This document shows positions 36,821-47,438 of a stretch of 64,000 bases of DNA, piece after piece (within the stretch, counting starts at the first letter, position 1; each line of letters starts with the position of its first letter). Under the pieces are notes generated by a model, which was not told where the DNA came from, did no database searches, and was given only the letters and a program-made list of their open reading frames with translations. This DNA comes from Saccharofermentans sp. (GTDB taxonomy: Bacteria > Bacillota > Clostridia > Saccharofermentanales > Saccharofermentanaceae), in the NCBI GenBank assembly GCA_024691325.1, contig JAILNR010000011.1, forward strand, positions 1 through 64,000. Reading direction: 5' to 3'. A program made the position numbers and the translations under genes.

Positions 36821-37228
36821 TTATCCGATAGAATATCCCGTACTACCGTCACTGTAGTAGTCCTGCTTAAGGTCATAAACGATCTTGTCATCGGCTGAAG
36901 TATTGCCGATCTGAACTTCAATAAGCTTAAGTTCACTTCCGGCGATCACAGTGTGACGAACCTCTCTGGGGATCTGAACAACATCACCGGTATGCACATA
37001 TCTTTCTTCTTCATTCATAATGACACGGCCGCTGCCGCTTGCAACAACCCACATCTCTCTTCTGCCGCTATGGCTATGGTACTTCATTCTGCTTCCCTCG
37101 GTAAGCACAACGAGTATAGTGAGGTGATCCTTCTCTTCGTGAAGGACTGTATAACTTCCCCAATCCTTCTTTACTGTCAAAGGCTGAGGGTTCTCAGATA
37201 CTGATTTTATTATTGTTTTGTTTTCCAT
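36821..37228 (-). CDS. Stand-alone cupin, type II mannose-6-phosphate isomerase-like
   Basis: [50 protein letters not shown]...[14 protein letters not shown]. Confidence 0.75.
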   Translation of the reverse strand: MENKTIIKSVSENPQPLTVKKDWGSYTVLHEEKDHLTILVVLTEGSRMKYHSHSGRREMWVVASGSGRVIMNEEERYVHTGDVVQIPREVRHTVIAGSELKLIEVQIGNTSADDKIVYDLKQDYYSDGSTGYSIG

Positions 37229-37256
37229 AGCTAAAACCTCTCTTAGAAAGATTATT

Positions 37257-38171
37257 TTAACATGTTATCTTGTGATAGTCATAGACGGACTTGATTCCTT
37301 CCTCAAGACCTCTTAATGACCGGTTATATCCTGACTCCATGATCCTCGAGTTATCAAGGATTATCTTTCTTACATCCACGCTTCTTGCCGGCTTGTATTC
37401 ATATTTAACATTGCTGTCTATAGATTTAACTATCTCAAGTATCCTGTTCTGGGATGTTCCGGTACCTGAACTTATGTTGAACAGATTGTATCCGCCCTCA
37501 TAAGAAGCCAGTCCCACAAGCATAGAGCAGACGTCATCTATGTATATGTAGTCACGTATGATCTCACCGTCTCCCCATACTTCAATGGTCTGACCCGCCA
37601 ATGTCTTCTTAATTACTGCATCTATGAATCCCACGCCCTTGTTATAGTCCTGCCCCGGGCCGTACGGATTAGATATCCTCGCTATCATCATCTTGGACTT
37701 AGCCTGGATGTCGAACACGCGAAGAGTATTCTCGATGCAAAGCTTAACGTTGCCATAGTGGTTGATAGGTCTTGCCAATGTGTCCTCTTTAATAGGCTGT
37801 ATCTCCTGATCGCCATACACGGTTCCGCCCGATGACAGGAAGATCAGCTTGGTGTCCGTGTCCTTGATCATATTAAACAGCTTAACGGTCTGGATAAAAT
37901 CCCTTCCGTATCCCATCATGTACTTCTCATTCGAATTACCGGGATTGATCGTGGATAAAGCATGGTAGATAATGTCCTGCCCTTTGATTACACCGGCAAG
38001 AACATTATCGTCAAAGAAATCCCCCATAATATATCTGACTCTGTCATCTCTTCTGGGCGGCTCGACAATATCAAAACTGGTAACGCTGTACCCGCTGTCT
38101 GCGAGCATGCGTGCAAGGTTCGATCCGATAAACCCGTTACCGCCTATAATCAATGCTTTCTTCTGAGCCAT
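37257..38171 (-). CDS. NAD-dependent epimerase/dehydratase (UDP-glucose 4-epimerase-like)
   Basis: ALIIGGNGFIGSNLARMLADSGYSVTSFD...SSGGTVYGD...ARISNPYGPGQ. Confidence 0.82.
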   Translation of the reverse strand: MAQKKALIIGGNGFIGSNLARMLADSGYSVTSFDIVEPPRRDDRVRYIMGDFFDDNVLAGVIKGQDIIYHALSTINPGNSNEKYMMGYGRDFIQTVKLFNMIKDTDTKLIFLSSGGTVYGDQEIQPIKEDTLARPINHYGNVKLCIENTLRVFDIQAKSKMMIARISNPYGPGQDYNKGVGFIDAVIKKTLAGQTIEVWGDGEIIRDYIYIDDVCSMLVGLASYEGGYNLFNISSGTGTSQNRILEIVKSIDSNVKYEYKPARSVDVRKIILDNSRIMESGYNRSLRGLEEGIKSVYDYHKITC

Positions 38172-38201
38172 GTTATCTTAAGCCTCCACTTATCACGTAT
38201 C

Positions 38202-39059
38202 TTAAGAAGATACCCTTATCCACTCTTTACAGTATACACTGCCGTTATCATAACCGTTAAGGAGCGTGGTCGGACAGATAACGGTCTTATCCTTGTTGTC
38301 ATTAAGCCATGCACCCCACCAACTGAATGTGCTGTTCGCGATGATATTGTGCTTGCACTTGCTCATAAGATACATATCAAGATATGACTTATCATCGGTG
38401 TTGCCGTCAACGGGCACAGAACCTTCTATACCGAGCATCTGTGACGCCGCCTTCACATCGTTCGAAAATATAAAGAACGTGGCATCAGGCATCTTGGCTT
38501 TGATAGTCTCTATTGCCTTGCGGTAGTATTCAGGAGTACAGATTCCTCCGTAAAGACTGTTGTTATTAAGATAATCACCAAGCCTTACATGCACGGAAAC
38601 GGATTGGGTACCTGTTATCTTTTCTTCCATATCTTTTATGTATCCGGAATCCGTGTCTTTGAAAGATATGCTTGCGCGAAGCTCATCTTTACAGGTCGGT
38701 ATATATTCATCACCTATGAAGCTTCCGCCCGTCACGTAACCCTTATTCACATCAAGAAGCGACGGAGTGAACTTATATCCTTCTTCAAGATATGTGTGTC
38801 CGACAAATGCTCTTCTTATATATCTTCTGATACCGGCGCCTTTTCCGTAGAATTCGTATATGGAAGGACACTCATCAACTTTAAGACCGAGAAGCCCGAT
38901 CTCAATCTCTCTCATATCGATCTTGCCGTCATCGACCTGACCTTTCTTGTACCAGCTAAGATCTGCACAGGTCTTAAACCCGCGCGCCTTATACTCCGAA
39001 TAGAGTCCATACTGACCTAGCTGATTGCCGAGTCCTCCTGAGAATTGAACTATTATCAT
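38202..39059 (-). CDS. GT11 alpha-1,2-fucosyltransferase-like
   Basis: IVQFSGGLGNQLGQYGLYSEY; SVSVHVRLGDYL; NSTFSWWGAWL. Confidence 0.85.
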   Translation of the reverse strand: MIIVQFSGGLGNQLGQYGLYSEYKARGFKTCADLSWYKKGQVDDGKIDMREIEIGLLGLKVDECPSIYEFYGKGAGIRRYIRRAFVGHTYLEEGYKFTPSLLDVNKGYVTGGSFIGDEYIPTCKDELRASISFKDTDSGYIKDMEEKITGTQSVSVHVRLGDYLNNNSLYGGICTPEYYRKAIETIKAKMPDATFFIFSNDVKAASQMLGIEGSVPVDGNTDDKSYLDMYLMSKCKHNIIANSTFSWWGAWLNDNKDKTVICPTTLLNGYDNGSVYCKEWIRVSS

Positions 39060-40024
39060 CAGGCGTTCCCCTTCTTAACTTTGTAATACAACTTGCGGGC
39101 AAGTCCGGGCATAAGCTTTGCTGCAGTTACAGTCACAGTATACTTAAACCTGTCAGCGGCACTTCCGCCGCACGATCCGCGAAGCATTTTCTCATATCTT
39201 CTAAGATCATCCCTGTCGCGTTCGCCCTTAATCTCAAGGCTTGCAAGTGCCTTGGAAAAATCACGGTACTTCATGTTGCCCCAGCTTTTCTTTTCTCTTA
39301 ACATCGGGCCATAATAATCATCTTTAACAAGAAAATCATAAAGCTCGATATGCATCGTAAAGTAGTTCATGGTGCTGTCCTGTCCCTTATGTCTTCTTGT
39401 GTACATAAGACACTTATTAACAGTCATTACTCCGTCACCATATCTTTCAATATCAAACAGGAGCTTGATATCGCAGCATGGACCGACATTAGGATCAAAT
39501 ATCAAATCATGCGCATCAAGAACTTTCTTCCTGTACATGATCGACGGACAGACAGTGTTGTGCCTTCCTTCAAAGTAAGCATCAAACAGTTCTCTGCCTG
39601 TAAAGATCTTATACTCGCCTTCAAAGTCTGTTATTGTATCTGCTTCGCTTCCGTCTTCAAAGAAATTCGTGTTAAGACAGGAAACACACCCCACTTGCGG
39701 GAATCTTTCCAGATACTCATACTCAGTCTTAAGCATATCGTGGTGCATCTTATCGTCATCATGGAACAGCACGATATAATCAGCCGCAGCCATCTTGATA
39801 GCCGAATTGATATTGCCTATTCCTCCGATATTTTGATCGTGTTTTACATACTTTAATCTCGGGTCGGCGAAGCTTTCCACGACCTGTCTCGTGTTATCCG
39901 TAGAACAGTTATCAACAACAGTAAGCGTGAAATCCTTAAACGAAGAAGCGAGAACACTCTCTATGCTCTCGCGAAGGTAATCAGCTCTGTTATATGTAAG
40001 GATGTAGACTTCAAGTGAACTCAT
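39059..40024 (-). CDS. GT2 family glycosyltransferase
   Basis: [42 protein letters not shown]...FHDDDKMH. Confidence 0.85.
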   Translation of the reverse strand: MSSLEVYILTYNRADYLRESIESVLASSFKDFTLTVVDNCSTDNTRQVVESFADPRLKYVKHDQNIGGIGNINSAIKMAAADYIVLFHDDDKMHHDMLKTEYEYLERFPQVGCVSCLNTNFFEDGSEADTITDFEGEYKIFTGRELFDAYFEGRHNTVCPSIMYRKKVLDAHDLIFDPNVGPCCDIKLLFDIERYGDGVMTVNKCLMYTRRHKGQDSTMNYFTMHIELYDFLVKDDYYGPMLREKKSWGNMKYRDFSKALASLEIKGERDRDDLRRYEKMLRGSCGGSAADRFKYTVTVTAAKLMPGLARKLYYKVKKGNA

Positions 40025-41108
40025 TTATCTTATTGATCACATAATCTATCTGTTCGTCAGTCATTCCGTAGTACATAGGAATCGAGATTTCAGTTCTCGA
40101 TATAAGCTCTGCAACAGGGAAGTCGCCTTCCTTAAATCCCAGATCCTTATAGCATTCCTGAAGATGCATCGGGATGGGATAGTGGTTATTCGTTCCGATT
40201 CCGGCATCACGCAGGAACTTCTGAAGTTCATCCTTCCGGTCGCATCTTATGGCAAAGATATGCCAGACAGGGTCCGCATAATCAGGTACAAACGGCAGCG
40301 TGATAAGCGGGTTCTTTATGCCCTCGAGGTATTTCCTGGCGATAGCTTTTCGCGCAGTGTTCATGCGGTCGAGGTGCTTAAGCTTTGCTGACAGGAATGC
40401 AGCCTGGAACTCATCGAGTCTGCTGTTGTTGCCTTTATAGATGTGATGGTATTTGTAGTCGCATCCGTAGTTGCCGTATGCCCTTATCTTATCCGCGATC
40501 TGCTTGTCACCGGTAACGGTGGCACCCGCATCACCCAAAGCTCCGAGGTTCTTTCCGGGGTAGAAAGAGAAGCCGGCGGCAATTCCGAATGTACCGATCT
40601 TTCTTCCTTTGTACGTCGCACCGTGAGCCTGCGCGCAATCCTCGATAACATAAAGGTTATGCTCCCCGGCAATCTTCATGATGGGGTCCATGTCGCACGC
40701 CTGGCCATAGAGGTGCACTGGCATTATCGCCTTGGTCTTTCCCGTAATAGAAGCTTCAATAAGTGCGGGGTCTATGTTGTATGTCTTGATGTCAGGCTCA
40801 ACAAAAACCACATCCGCACCAGCATAAGTAACAGCCAAAGCGGTTGCAATGTATGTGTTGCTCGGAACTATTACCTCGTCACCTGCACCTATTCCCAATG
40901 CTTTTAAAGCAAGTACCAGAGCATCAAGTCCGTTGCCGCAGCCGACACAGTAATCCATGCCGATATATTCCGCGAAAGCTTTCTCGAATTTCCCGTCTTC
41001 CTCGCCTTCGATATACCACGAATTTGAATATACGGTCTCAAAAGCCGCACGTATTTCTTTATCCAGTTCCTTTTCCATCGGGCGGAATGTAACAAAAGGC
41101 ACTTCCAT
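40011..41108 (-). CDS. DegT/DnrJ/EryC1/StrS sugar aminotransferase (FdtB/QdtB-like)
   Basis: [41 protein letters not shown]...[20 protein letters not shown]...[16 protein letters not shown]. Confidence 0.9.
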   Translation of the reverse strand: MEVPFVTFRPMEKELDKEIRAAFETVYSNSWYIEGEEDGKFEKAFAEYIGMDYCVGCGNGLDALVLALKALGIGAGDEVIVPSNTYIATALAVTYAGADVVFVEPDIKTYNIDPALIEASITGKTKAIMPVHLYGQACDMDPIMKIAGEHNLYVIEDCAQAHGATYKGRKIGTFGIAAGFSFYPGKNLGALGDAGATVTGDKQIADKIRAYGNYGCDYKYHHIYKGNNSRLDEFQAAFLSAKLKHLDRMNTARKAIARKYLEGIKNPLITLPFVPDYADPVWHIFAIRCDRKDELQKFLRDAGIGTNNHYPIPMHLQECYKDLGFKEGDFPVAELISRTEISIPMYYGMTDEQIDYVINKINEFT

Positions 41109-41521
41109 TATGCTTCACTCTCCTTAGCTTTTATAAACTTAAGGAATTCATCGTAATCTCTTATATAGTCTGTTTCGTCATAAAGCTCTGATGCAAGCAC
41201 AAGAAGGACCGCATCAGGTGAGAAATCATACATCTCTCTCCACATATCGTTCTCGATATAAAGACCCTTGGTGGGCTTATCAAGAGCGACTTCGCATGTC
41301 TCGTGACCATTATCAAGATGGATCATGCAGCTGCCGTGAACGCAGATGAGAACCTGCTTTAAGCACTTGTGTGCATGATGTCCGCGGACTACATCACTAA
41401 GAGTGTCATATATGTAGTAGACTCTCTTTACCGCGAAAGGAAAATCCTTTTGCTCCTCAAGGGCAACGAGTTGTCCTCTGTTATCGCCGTGCGGCTCGTA
41501 ATCAAAAGTTCTAATCTCCAT
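41108..41521 (-). CDS. FdtA/QdtA-family dTDP-4-keto-6-deoxyglucose 3,4-ketoisomerase
   Basis: [53 protein letters not shown]...[12 protein letters not shown]. Confidence 0.88.
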   Translation of the reverse strand: MEIRTFDYEPHGDNRGQLVALEEQKDFPFAVKRVYYIYDTLSDVVRGHHAHKCLKQVLICVHGSCMIHLDNGHETCEVALDKPTKGLYIENDMWREMYDFSPDAVLLVLASELYDETDYIRDYDEFLKFIKAKESEA

Positions 41522-41532
41522 ATCGGGTTACC

Positions 41533-43005
41533 TTAATTGAGCTTCTCTTTCTTTACTATCTTGTTATAGGTCTTCTGCACGAACAGCCCCGGGAAGTCGC
41601 CTATGAGCGTCTTCTTATTACCGGATGCTATTACCTGTCTGAAGATCTGATCCTTAAACCTTATTATATATTGTTTTCTGAATTCAGTCGTGTCTATCTT
41701 TTGTATCTTAAGTTCATAAGATGTCTTGTGAACTGTGAGCGCTTTTTGAAGTTCCTCTTCGAATCTTGAAGGTGAGATAAGATCCTCCTTCAAAGCAGCG
41801 CCTCTTTGCTCCCTGTAATCCTCATCAGAAAGGAGCTTGTCCGCCTCTGCCACAAGCGAATCGACATCCCCGTACTCGACGGTCTCCTGGTGAAGAAGAT
41901 TCTCTTTATTAACATCATTGCTGCTGCCTTCTTTTATAAGCGTCAACGGTACCTTGCGGGCATCTGCCGCGAACTGCATCATGAGGCCGCCTACCATCGG
42001 GAAGGTATTAAGATACAAGGTGCAGTGCTCCATGAGTTCAAACAGATCCTTCCTTTCGTCTATCCTGTAGACTCTGCCGGGGAACTTGTTTTGAAGCTTA
42101 ATGATCTCACTATCATCACCTGTTCCTGCATAGAGGAATACTGTATCGTCATGGCCTTCGAGAAGTCTTTCAACAATAACATAGAAACGGTTTCCGGGAT
42201 CTCCTAATGTCTTATAGATAGATCCGCCGCTGAATATGATCTTTTTGCCTTCGGAATCAAAGGGCAGACCTTGGAAATCAGCAGGTCTGTGATACGGATA
42301 AAAAGGCATCAGTATCTCCTTTTGCTCCGGTATACCTCTGTAGGTTACAGATACGCAAGCGCCGTAGTTACGGAACTCCAGGTTATAGTCAAAAGCATCG
42401 TGGCCTAACCAGAACGCGTGGTCCGTAAGATTGATCTTAAATCTCTCGACTATCCCCTCATATGCCTTGAACACGGCCATAGCCGATGCATCATCAGGAG
42501 TTGAGTACAGGAAAGCCTTGGAGGGCTTGTACTTCTCGAACAGCGACGCTATATCGAGCACTTCCGTGTGTCTGTTGTCATAGGAAACATAATTCCAGAT
42601 AACATTCCCGTCCTTTACCGCGTTATGAAGCTCGGGCTGACTGTCCTTCGACTCTATCTTGGTGATATAGATTATCTTATAACCGAGGTTTGATAAAGCA
42701 TGCATATAGATAAGGGCAAGTGCTCTCGTATCAAAGCCGAAGCTGTCATAAAACAGCACACAATTCTGCTCCGTCTCACCCTTGTTAAATCCTGGCTTAA
42801 CAAGATCCTTGGATATAGTGCTCAAGTACTTCTCGAGATCATCATCAACATAGTACTGGTTATATTCTTCGAGTATGAAAGCTGCTGCCGTCATGGCATC
42901 TAATGCCTTACGGTAGTTCTTCTTCGCGATTGAAGTCCCGGTAATGCTCTTAAGCTTGCCTAATACTTTCTCTATCTTATTTATCTTGTCAGAGTACTCT
43001 TCCAT
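41533..43005 (-). CDS. Putative GT-B-type glycosyltransferase
   Basis: C-terminal KKIIFSGGSIYKTLGD...TVFLYAGTGDDSEIIKLQNKFPGRVYRIDERKDLFELMEHCTLYLNTFPMVGGLMMQFAADARKVPLT. ATG at 43005 preferred over TTG at 43008. Confidence 0.6.
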   Translation of the reverse strand: MEEYSDKINKIEKVLGKLKSITGTSIAKKNYRKALDAMTAAAFILEEYNQYYVDDDLEKYLSTISKDLVKPGFNKGETEQNCVLFYDSFGFDTRALALIYMHALSNLGYKIIYITKIESKDSQPELHNAVKDGNVIWNYVSYDNRHTEVLDIASLFEKYKPSKAFLYSTPDDASAMAVFKAYEGIVERFKINLTDHAFWLGHDAFDYNLEFRNYGACVSVTYRGIPEQKEILMPFYPYHRPADFQGLPFDSEGKKIIFSGGSIYKTLGDPGNRFYVIVERLLEGHDDTVFLYAGTGDDSEIIKLQNKFPGRVYRIDERKDLFELMEHCTLYLNTFPMVGGLMMQFAADARKVPLTLIKEGSSNDVNKENLLHQETVEYGDVDSLVAEADKLLSDEDYREQRGAALKEDLISPSRFEEELQKALTVHKTSYELKIQKIDTTEFRKQYIIRFKDQIFRQVIASGNKKTLIGDFPGLFVQKTYNKIVKKEKLN

Positions 43006-43844
43006 CAAATCTCCAACTTGCCGAACTTCCCCTTACGGGCATCGGCTTTGCCTCTTCTCATAAACTTGATCTTGTTCCATTTGTCATCCTCAACGAGTAT
43101 GGTCTTAACAAACTGTGTAAACAGGAAATACCTGTACGCCTTCCTCGTCTGAGGATAGTTTTGCATAACATAAGTGCAGTTTCTGAAGATATAGTATTTT
43201 CTTATCTTGCTGTGTCCCATAGCCTCGAAGCTTCTTCCCAGAATCTTCCCCTTGATGGGAGCTCCCAGGTTATGCTGCATCGTAAGATCGAGAACTCTCC
43301 TGAACTTATATCCTTCACGTGCCGCCCTGTAATTAAACTCGCGGTCAACCTCGTCTATAAACAGTTTCTCAAGAAATCCGCCAACCTCAAGCGAAGCTTC
43401 AACATCCATGATGGAACCCGAAGTTATAAGCCAGTCAGCGTCCTCTTTATTGGTAACGGGATCGTCTTCCTTATCTCCGGAATTATGAATACCTACCTGT
43501 ATTATCTTCTCGTCGGATTCAAACACATCCTGCGCTTTTTCTATGTACCTGGGAAGAGTACCGCCGTCAAAATACGAATCCTGATCCATCGTAAGAAGAT
43601 ACTTAAACCCTCTTTTTGATGCTTCGTTAAGCCCTTTGTTCAAGGCAGCTGCGATGCCCATATTGCCGTTCATGGAAATTACTTCAACATTCTCAAGTGC
43701 CATGATCTTATTGGTGATGTCTTCGTTCCCGGCATCCGAATTATCGACAGCAAACACAACATCCACATCCTTCGAATAAGTGGCAATGTTTCTTACCACA
43801 CTGTCATCGGGATTATAAAGAACTACACAGCAAGCAAGTTTCAT
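43005..43844 (-). CDS. GT2 family, rhamnosyltransferase-like
   Basis: LACCVVLYNPDDSVVRNI...VDNSDAGNEDITNKI...GIAAALNKGL...LLTMDQDSYF. Confidence 0.82.
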   Translation of the reverse strand: MKLACCVVLYNPDDSVVRNIATYSKDVDVVFAVDNSDAGNEDITNKIMALENVEVISMNGNMGIAAALNKGLNEASKRGFKYLLTMDQDSYFDGGTLPRYIEKAQDVFESDEKIIQVGIHNSGDKEDDPVTNKEDADWLITSGSIMDVEASLEVGGFLEKLFIDEVDREFNYRAAREGYKFRRVLDLTMQHNLGAPIKGKILGRSFEAMGHSKIRKYYIFRNCTYVMQNYPQTRKAYRYFLFTQFVKTILVEDDKWNKIKFMRRGKADARKGKFGKLEI

Positions 43845-44953
43845 GACTGCCTCTTTAACGCGTTCTTAACAGCCTGAAGATAACTTGTCCCGTTAACATC
43901 ATCAGGCTCAAGGTATGCGCCTTCGCTCCACTCATTCCACGCAGTTATAAACAGGAATTCCTTGCCTTGCTCATTTGATATCTTTATAAGTTCGGTAAGA
44001 TAATCCTCGAACTTGCGCGGCGTCTGACCTTTAATAATACGGGCCTTATTTCCGCGCCTCGGAGTATCATCAAAACCTACGATTCCGCTGTAGAAAGTGT
44101 TCCTGCGCTTGCAGTGTCTTGCCGAATAAAGAATACTCTTCCACTCCTTATCGTAATCGGCAAAACGAAGCCTCGGCTTCTTGTTTATCTTTCTTAAGTA
44201 GATCTCCTCCAAGCCTTTTCGCATAAGCTCGTGAGTGTCGTTGAACTGGAAAGGCTCATAGTAGAAACGGTAGTCGAGGCCGACACCCTTCCACGTGCAC
44301 TTGCTCATGCAGCACACTCCCGGAAAGCCTGCCTCACGGCCAAGTTCATCCCAGTAAGACGCCATCGCCGTAATTATCTCGGGGTCCGCATTCATCCTCA
44401 TGAAGGAGAACACGGGCTTGCCGTCGATCTTTATGTATCTGTCATCCTTAAAAAACGGCAGGAGCCAGTCGAAATGCGCCTTCCACTCATCTTTGCCGCC
44501 ATACTCGAGCTTGGCGAGGATCTCGGGACCGCTTTGCTTCTCACCTTCAAACGATGGAGCCCAGTTGTTACCCTTGACTGCACTCCAGGAACGGATCCAG
44601 GAAGTGTTGTCCCAGATAAACATAAAGTGTGTATCAAGTTCCTTATGGCTCAAGAATATGTTCGCGGGCGTCTCCATAAAATGCTGTTTGGAAGAGAACC
44701 AGTAGTGGTAGATTCCAAAGCCGTATATGCCGTACTCGTTGGCAAGTTTAACCTGGCGTGCGATGTCCTCCGGCTTATCGAGGCTGTAGTAATACCCGTC
44801 AGCAGGAACTCTCGGCTGGTTATGGCCCTCATACTGGGGCTTCGCCTTCCTGACTGCAACCCAGTCCGTGAATCCCTCTCCCCACCACTTGTCGTTCTCG
44901 GGCATGCGGTGATACTGGGGTAAGTAGTTTGCAATTATCTTCGTTGCTGACAT
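43841..44953 (-). CDS. WbsX-like / GH99-like glycan biosynthesis protein
   Basis: IIANYLPQYHRMPENDKWWGEGFTDWVAVRKAKPQYEGHNQPRVP...YGFGIYHYWFSSKQ...FITAWNEWSEGAYLEPD. Confidence 0.85.
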   Translation of the reverse strand: MSATKIIANYLPQYHRMPENDKWWGEGFTDWVAVRKAKPQYEGHNQPRVPADGYYYSLDKPEDIARQVKLANEYGIYGFGIYHYWFSSKQHFMETPANIFLSHKELDTHFMFIWDNTSWIRSWSAVKGNNWAPSFEGEKQSGPEILAKLEYGGKDEWKAHFDWLLPFFKDDRYIKIDGKPVFSFMRMNADPEIITAMASYWDELGREAGFPGVCCMSKCTWKGVGLDYRFYYEPFQFNDTHELMRKGLEEIYLRKINKKPRLRFADYDKEWKSILYSARHCKRRNTFYSGIVGFDDTPRRGNKARIIKGQTPRKFEDYLTELIKISNEQGKEFLFITAWNEWSEGAYLEPDDVNGTSYLQAVKNALKRQS

Positions 44954-44955
44954 GA

Positions 44956-46284
44956 TTATTCTGCCTCAGTCTTATTCATGTAGTACTTATGCGAATCTCT
45001 AAGGTAGATTTGCAGAACGGTGGATACGAGAGCGATATGGACCCAGAAAGGAGGTCTTAATACATTCTGATTAAGCTGCAGGATAACGAACTCGAAGAAA
45101 AGAGCGATGAGCATTGCATAGACAGGCTCACGGTCCTTCTTGTCACCGGGTCTCTTCTTAGCCTTGAGATAACCGCCGACTGTAAGATCCCACATATACT
45201 TAAAGAAGAAGAACGCTCCGAAGATTCCGTATGCCGCAAGTGCCTCAAGCGAGATACACATACTCGCACCGCCGTTGTTCGCAACAGTATAGTTTCTGGC
45301 CTTATACTCGATGATTCCTGCATCGATACCACCCAGGCTGCAGCCTAAGAAGGGACTGTCGAGGAACAGTTTCCACGTGTCGACAAAACCGCTCATTCTC
45401 GCATCGGCGGAGTGTGATGTCGTGCCTCCGATACCAAGTCCGCTTAGATAGTGCATTACAAAATCAACTTCGAACTCGATAGCGATGATAAGGAATATCA
45501 GAGCAATGCCTACCATGATCGGCATAAGCGTAAACAGTATTCTTATAAGTGAGGCTCTCATGTGGATATAGATCCTCAATGACATGAAACCTCTGTACAC
45601 GATATAGACAAGAAGGATAAGTATACCCATTCTGGATGTCGATATTACTACGGCACCGCAGTTAAGCAGAGTCGATATGATGAGGGCGCTCTTTCTCATG
45701 CACTTATAGTTGCGTCGCTCAAGCAGGTAAAGGCAGATGATGGAACCCATGATCATATAAGTCGCGTAGAATGAGGGCTCATATGAGAAGCCGTTACTTC
45801 TGTGAAGATCGTTGTACTGGGTAACAAAGAAATTGATGCCGACAAACTGGAGCGCGAACTGTACGAAGCCCACGACAGCAAGTGCATTAAAGCACATGAT
45901 GTACTTTCTAACGATTGAATGAACACTCTCCTGCTTGCTCAAAAAGTAAGTAAACGCAAGCACCTGTATACAGTCGAATATAAGCCAGAGATCGTATCCG
46001 ACGGCATTGAAGATGGTCTTGGAATTAAAGATACATATCGTGTTAAAAACGATTACTATCAACAGATTATAGTACGGCGTCAGGATCTTAACATTTCCGA
46101 ATTTAATGATCCTTAAAAGGAACAGGAACATGACGGACATTGAGACGAGCTGGGATATTCTTACCGTAAGTCCCGCGACTTCAAAAGCAAGAACGATATC
46201 GCATGATGCGATCAATATGCTTATCCAGATAAGCGTATTGATTATCGAAGAGCCCTTGTTCATCCTTACCAGTGTGAGATTCAT
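44956..46284 (-). CDS. O-antigen polymerase/ligase-like membrane protein (Wzy candidate 1)
   Basis: Multi-TM; RSNGFSYEPSFYATYMIMGSIICLYLLE; ISTSRMGILILLVYIVYRG; large polar loop. Confidence 0.72.
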   Translation of the reverse strand: MNLTLVRMNKGSSIINTLIWISILIASCDIVLAFEVAGLTVRISQLVSMSVMFLFLLRIIKFGNVKILTPYYNLLIVIVFNTICIFNSKTIFNAVGYDLWLIFDCIQVLAFTYFLSKQESVHSIVRKYIMCFNALAVVGFVQFALQFVGINFFVTQYNDLHRSNGFSYEPSFYATYMIMGSIICLYLLERRNYKCMRKSALIISTLLNCGAVVISTSRMGILILLVYIVYRGFMSLRIYIHMRASLIRILFTLMPIMVGIALIFLIIAIEFEVDFVMHYLSGLGIGGTTSHSADARMSGFVDTWKLFLDSPFLGCSLGGIDAGIIEYKARNYTVANNGGASMCISLEALAAYGIFGAFFFFKYMWDLTVGGYLKAKKRPGDKKDREPVYAMLIALFFEFVILQLNQNVLRPPFWVHIALVSTVLQIYLRDSHKYYMNKTEAE

Positions 46285-46285
46285 A

Positions 46286-47434
46286 TTACAGAGCCTCCAC
46301 CAGTTTCTTTATGTTCTCTTTGAATGAAGCAAAAGTAAAATTCTCTGCCACACGTTCCCTTGCAGCCTTACCGTACTTAGAGGAAAGCTCCCTGTCATCA
46401 GCAAGCTTTATCAAAGCCTCGGCATACGCCTTGCTGTCAGAATTCGGGCACTCGATTCCCGTTACCTTGTCAGGGCTTACGTAATTAACACCTGATCCTT
46501 CGATGGTGAATGTAACCGCGGGGTGACCGAAGTACATTCCCTCGGCAAGAGCCAGACCGAACGCCTCGTTCTTGGTGATAGAAGGGAAACAGAAAATATC
46601 GCACGACAGAAGTCTTGCGCGAAGCTCGGCATCGCTTACAAGGCCCAAGAACTGAACCTTCTTGTCTCCTGCCGCCTGTGCCTTAAGCTCATCCGTAAGC
46701 GGTCCTTTGCCCGTTATTCCGATAATGAACCTGTCATCGAGATGCCTGGACGCTTCGATGAGATACTTGAAGCCCTTGTACTCGACATGGCGTCCGACTG
46801 CAAGACAGAGGATCTTTCCTTCGTTTTCTTCTCTTATCTTCCTTGCAAGATCCTCAACCTCGGAATCGACCACGAGTCTGTTCTCATCAATACAATTGGG
46901 AACGACCACACATTTGTCACGTGCCGAAGAAAGCCACTCGCTTCCCTCAACATAGTTGGGGCTGGTTGCAACGATCTTATCCGATCTTGCGATAAGTCTT
47001 TTGTTCTGGCCTTTAAAGAAAGTGCGCAGTACCTTCTGCTTAACGATATCGAGGTGCCAGTAGTTGATAAGCTTAACCTCAGGATACTTCTTAAGCATCT
47101 TAAGAAGATAGTGCGTTCCAAACGGATTGGGATAGTGCAAAACCACGACATCCGGCCTAAACTCCTCGAAAGCAGCCTTAAGCCTCTTCCCGTAAGTTAA
47201 GGAAAGAGACTGCGAAGATATCTTTGCAAAGCATCTGCAGCGGATAACACCTACGCCGTCAACGCTGTCACGGGAGTCAACAGACTCCTTCGGCTGCTCG
47301 TGATCGAACGCGAACACCAACTGCTCGCATCCGGGCAACTCCTTCAAAGACAGAACAACGTCACGCGCAATCTGTTCCGTTCCCCCCGAGAAGGGATAGT
47401 AATACTTGGATATATGTAAGACCTTAAGTCCCAT
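46286..47434 (-). CDS. GT4 family glycosyltransferase
   Basis: VLHISKYYYPFSGGTEQIARDVV...GRHVEYKGFKYLIEAS...FCFPSITKNEAFGLALAEGMYFGHPAVTF. Confidence 0.88.
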   Translation of the reverse strand: MGLKVLHISKYYYPFSGGTEQIARDVVLSLKELPGCEQLVFAFDHEQPKESVDSRDSVDGVGVIRCRCFAKISSQSLSLTYGKRLKAAFEEFRPDVVVLHYPNPFGTHYLLKMLKKYPEVKLINYWHLDIVKQKVLRTFFKGQNKRLIARSDKIVATSPNYVEGSEWLSSARDKCVVVPNCIDENRLVVDSEVEDLARKIREENEGKILCLAVGRHVEYKGFKYLIEASRHLDDRFIIGITGKGPLTDELKAQAAGDKKVQFLGLVSDAELRARLLSCDIFCFPSITKNEAFGLALAEGMYFGHPAVTFTIEGSGVNYVSPDKVTGIECPNSDSKAYAEALIKLADDRELSSKYGKAARERVAENFTFASFKENIKKLVEAL

Positions 47435-47438
47435 GTTA

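Noticed and set aside
44231-44923. 230-aa plus-strand ORF
   Set aside because: Fully antisense to the WbsX-like CDS; no domain signature.
46523-47200. 225-aa plus-strand ORF
   Set aside because: Antisense to a clear GT4 gene; no SD or domain.
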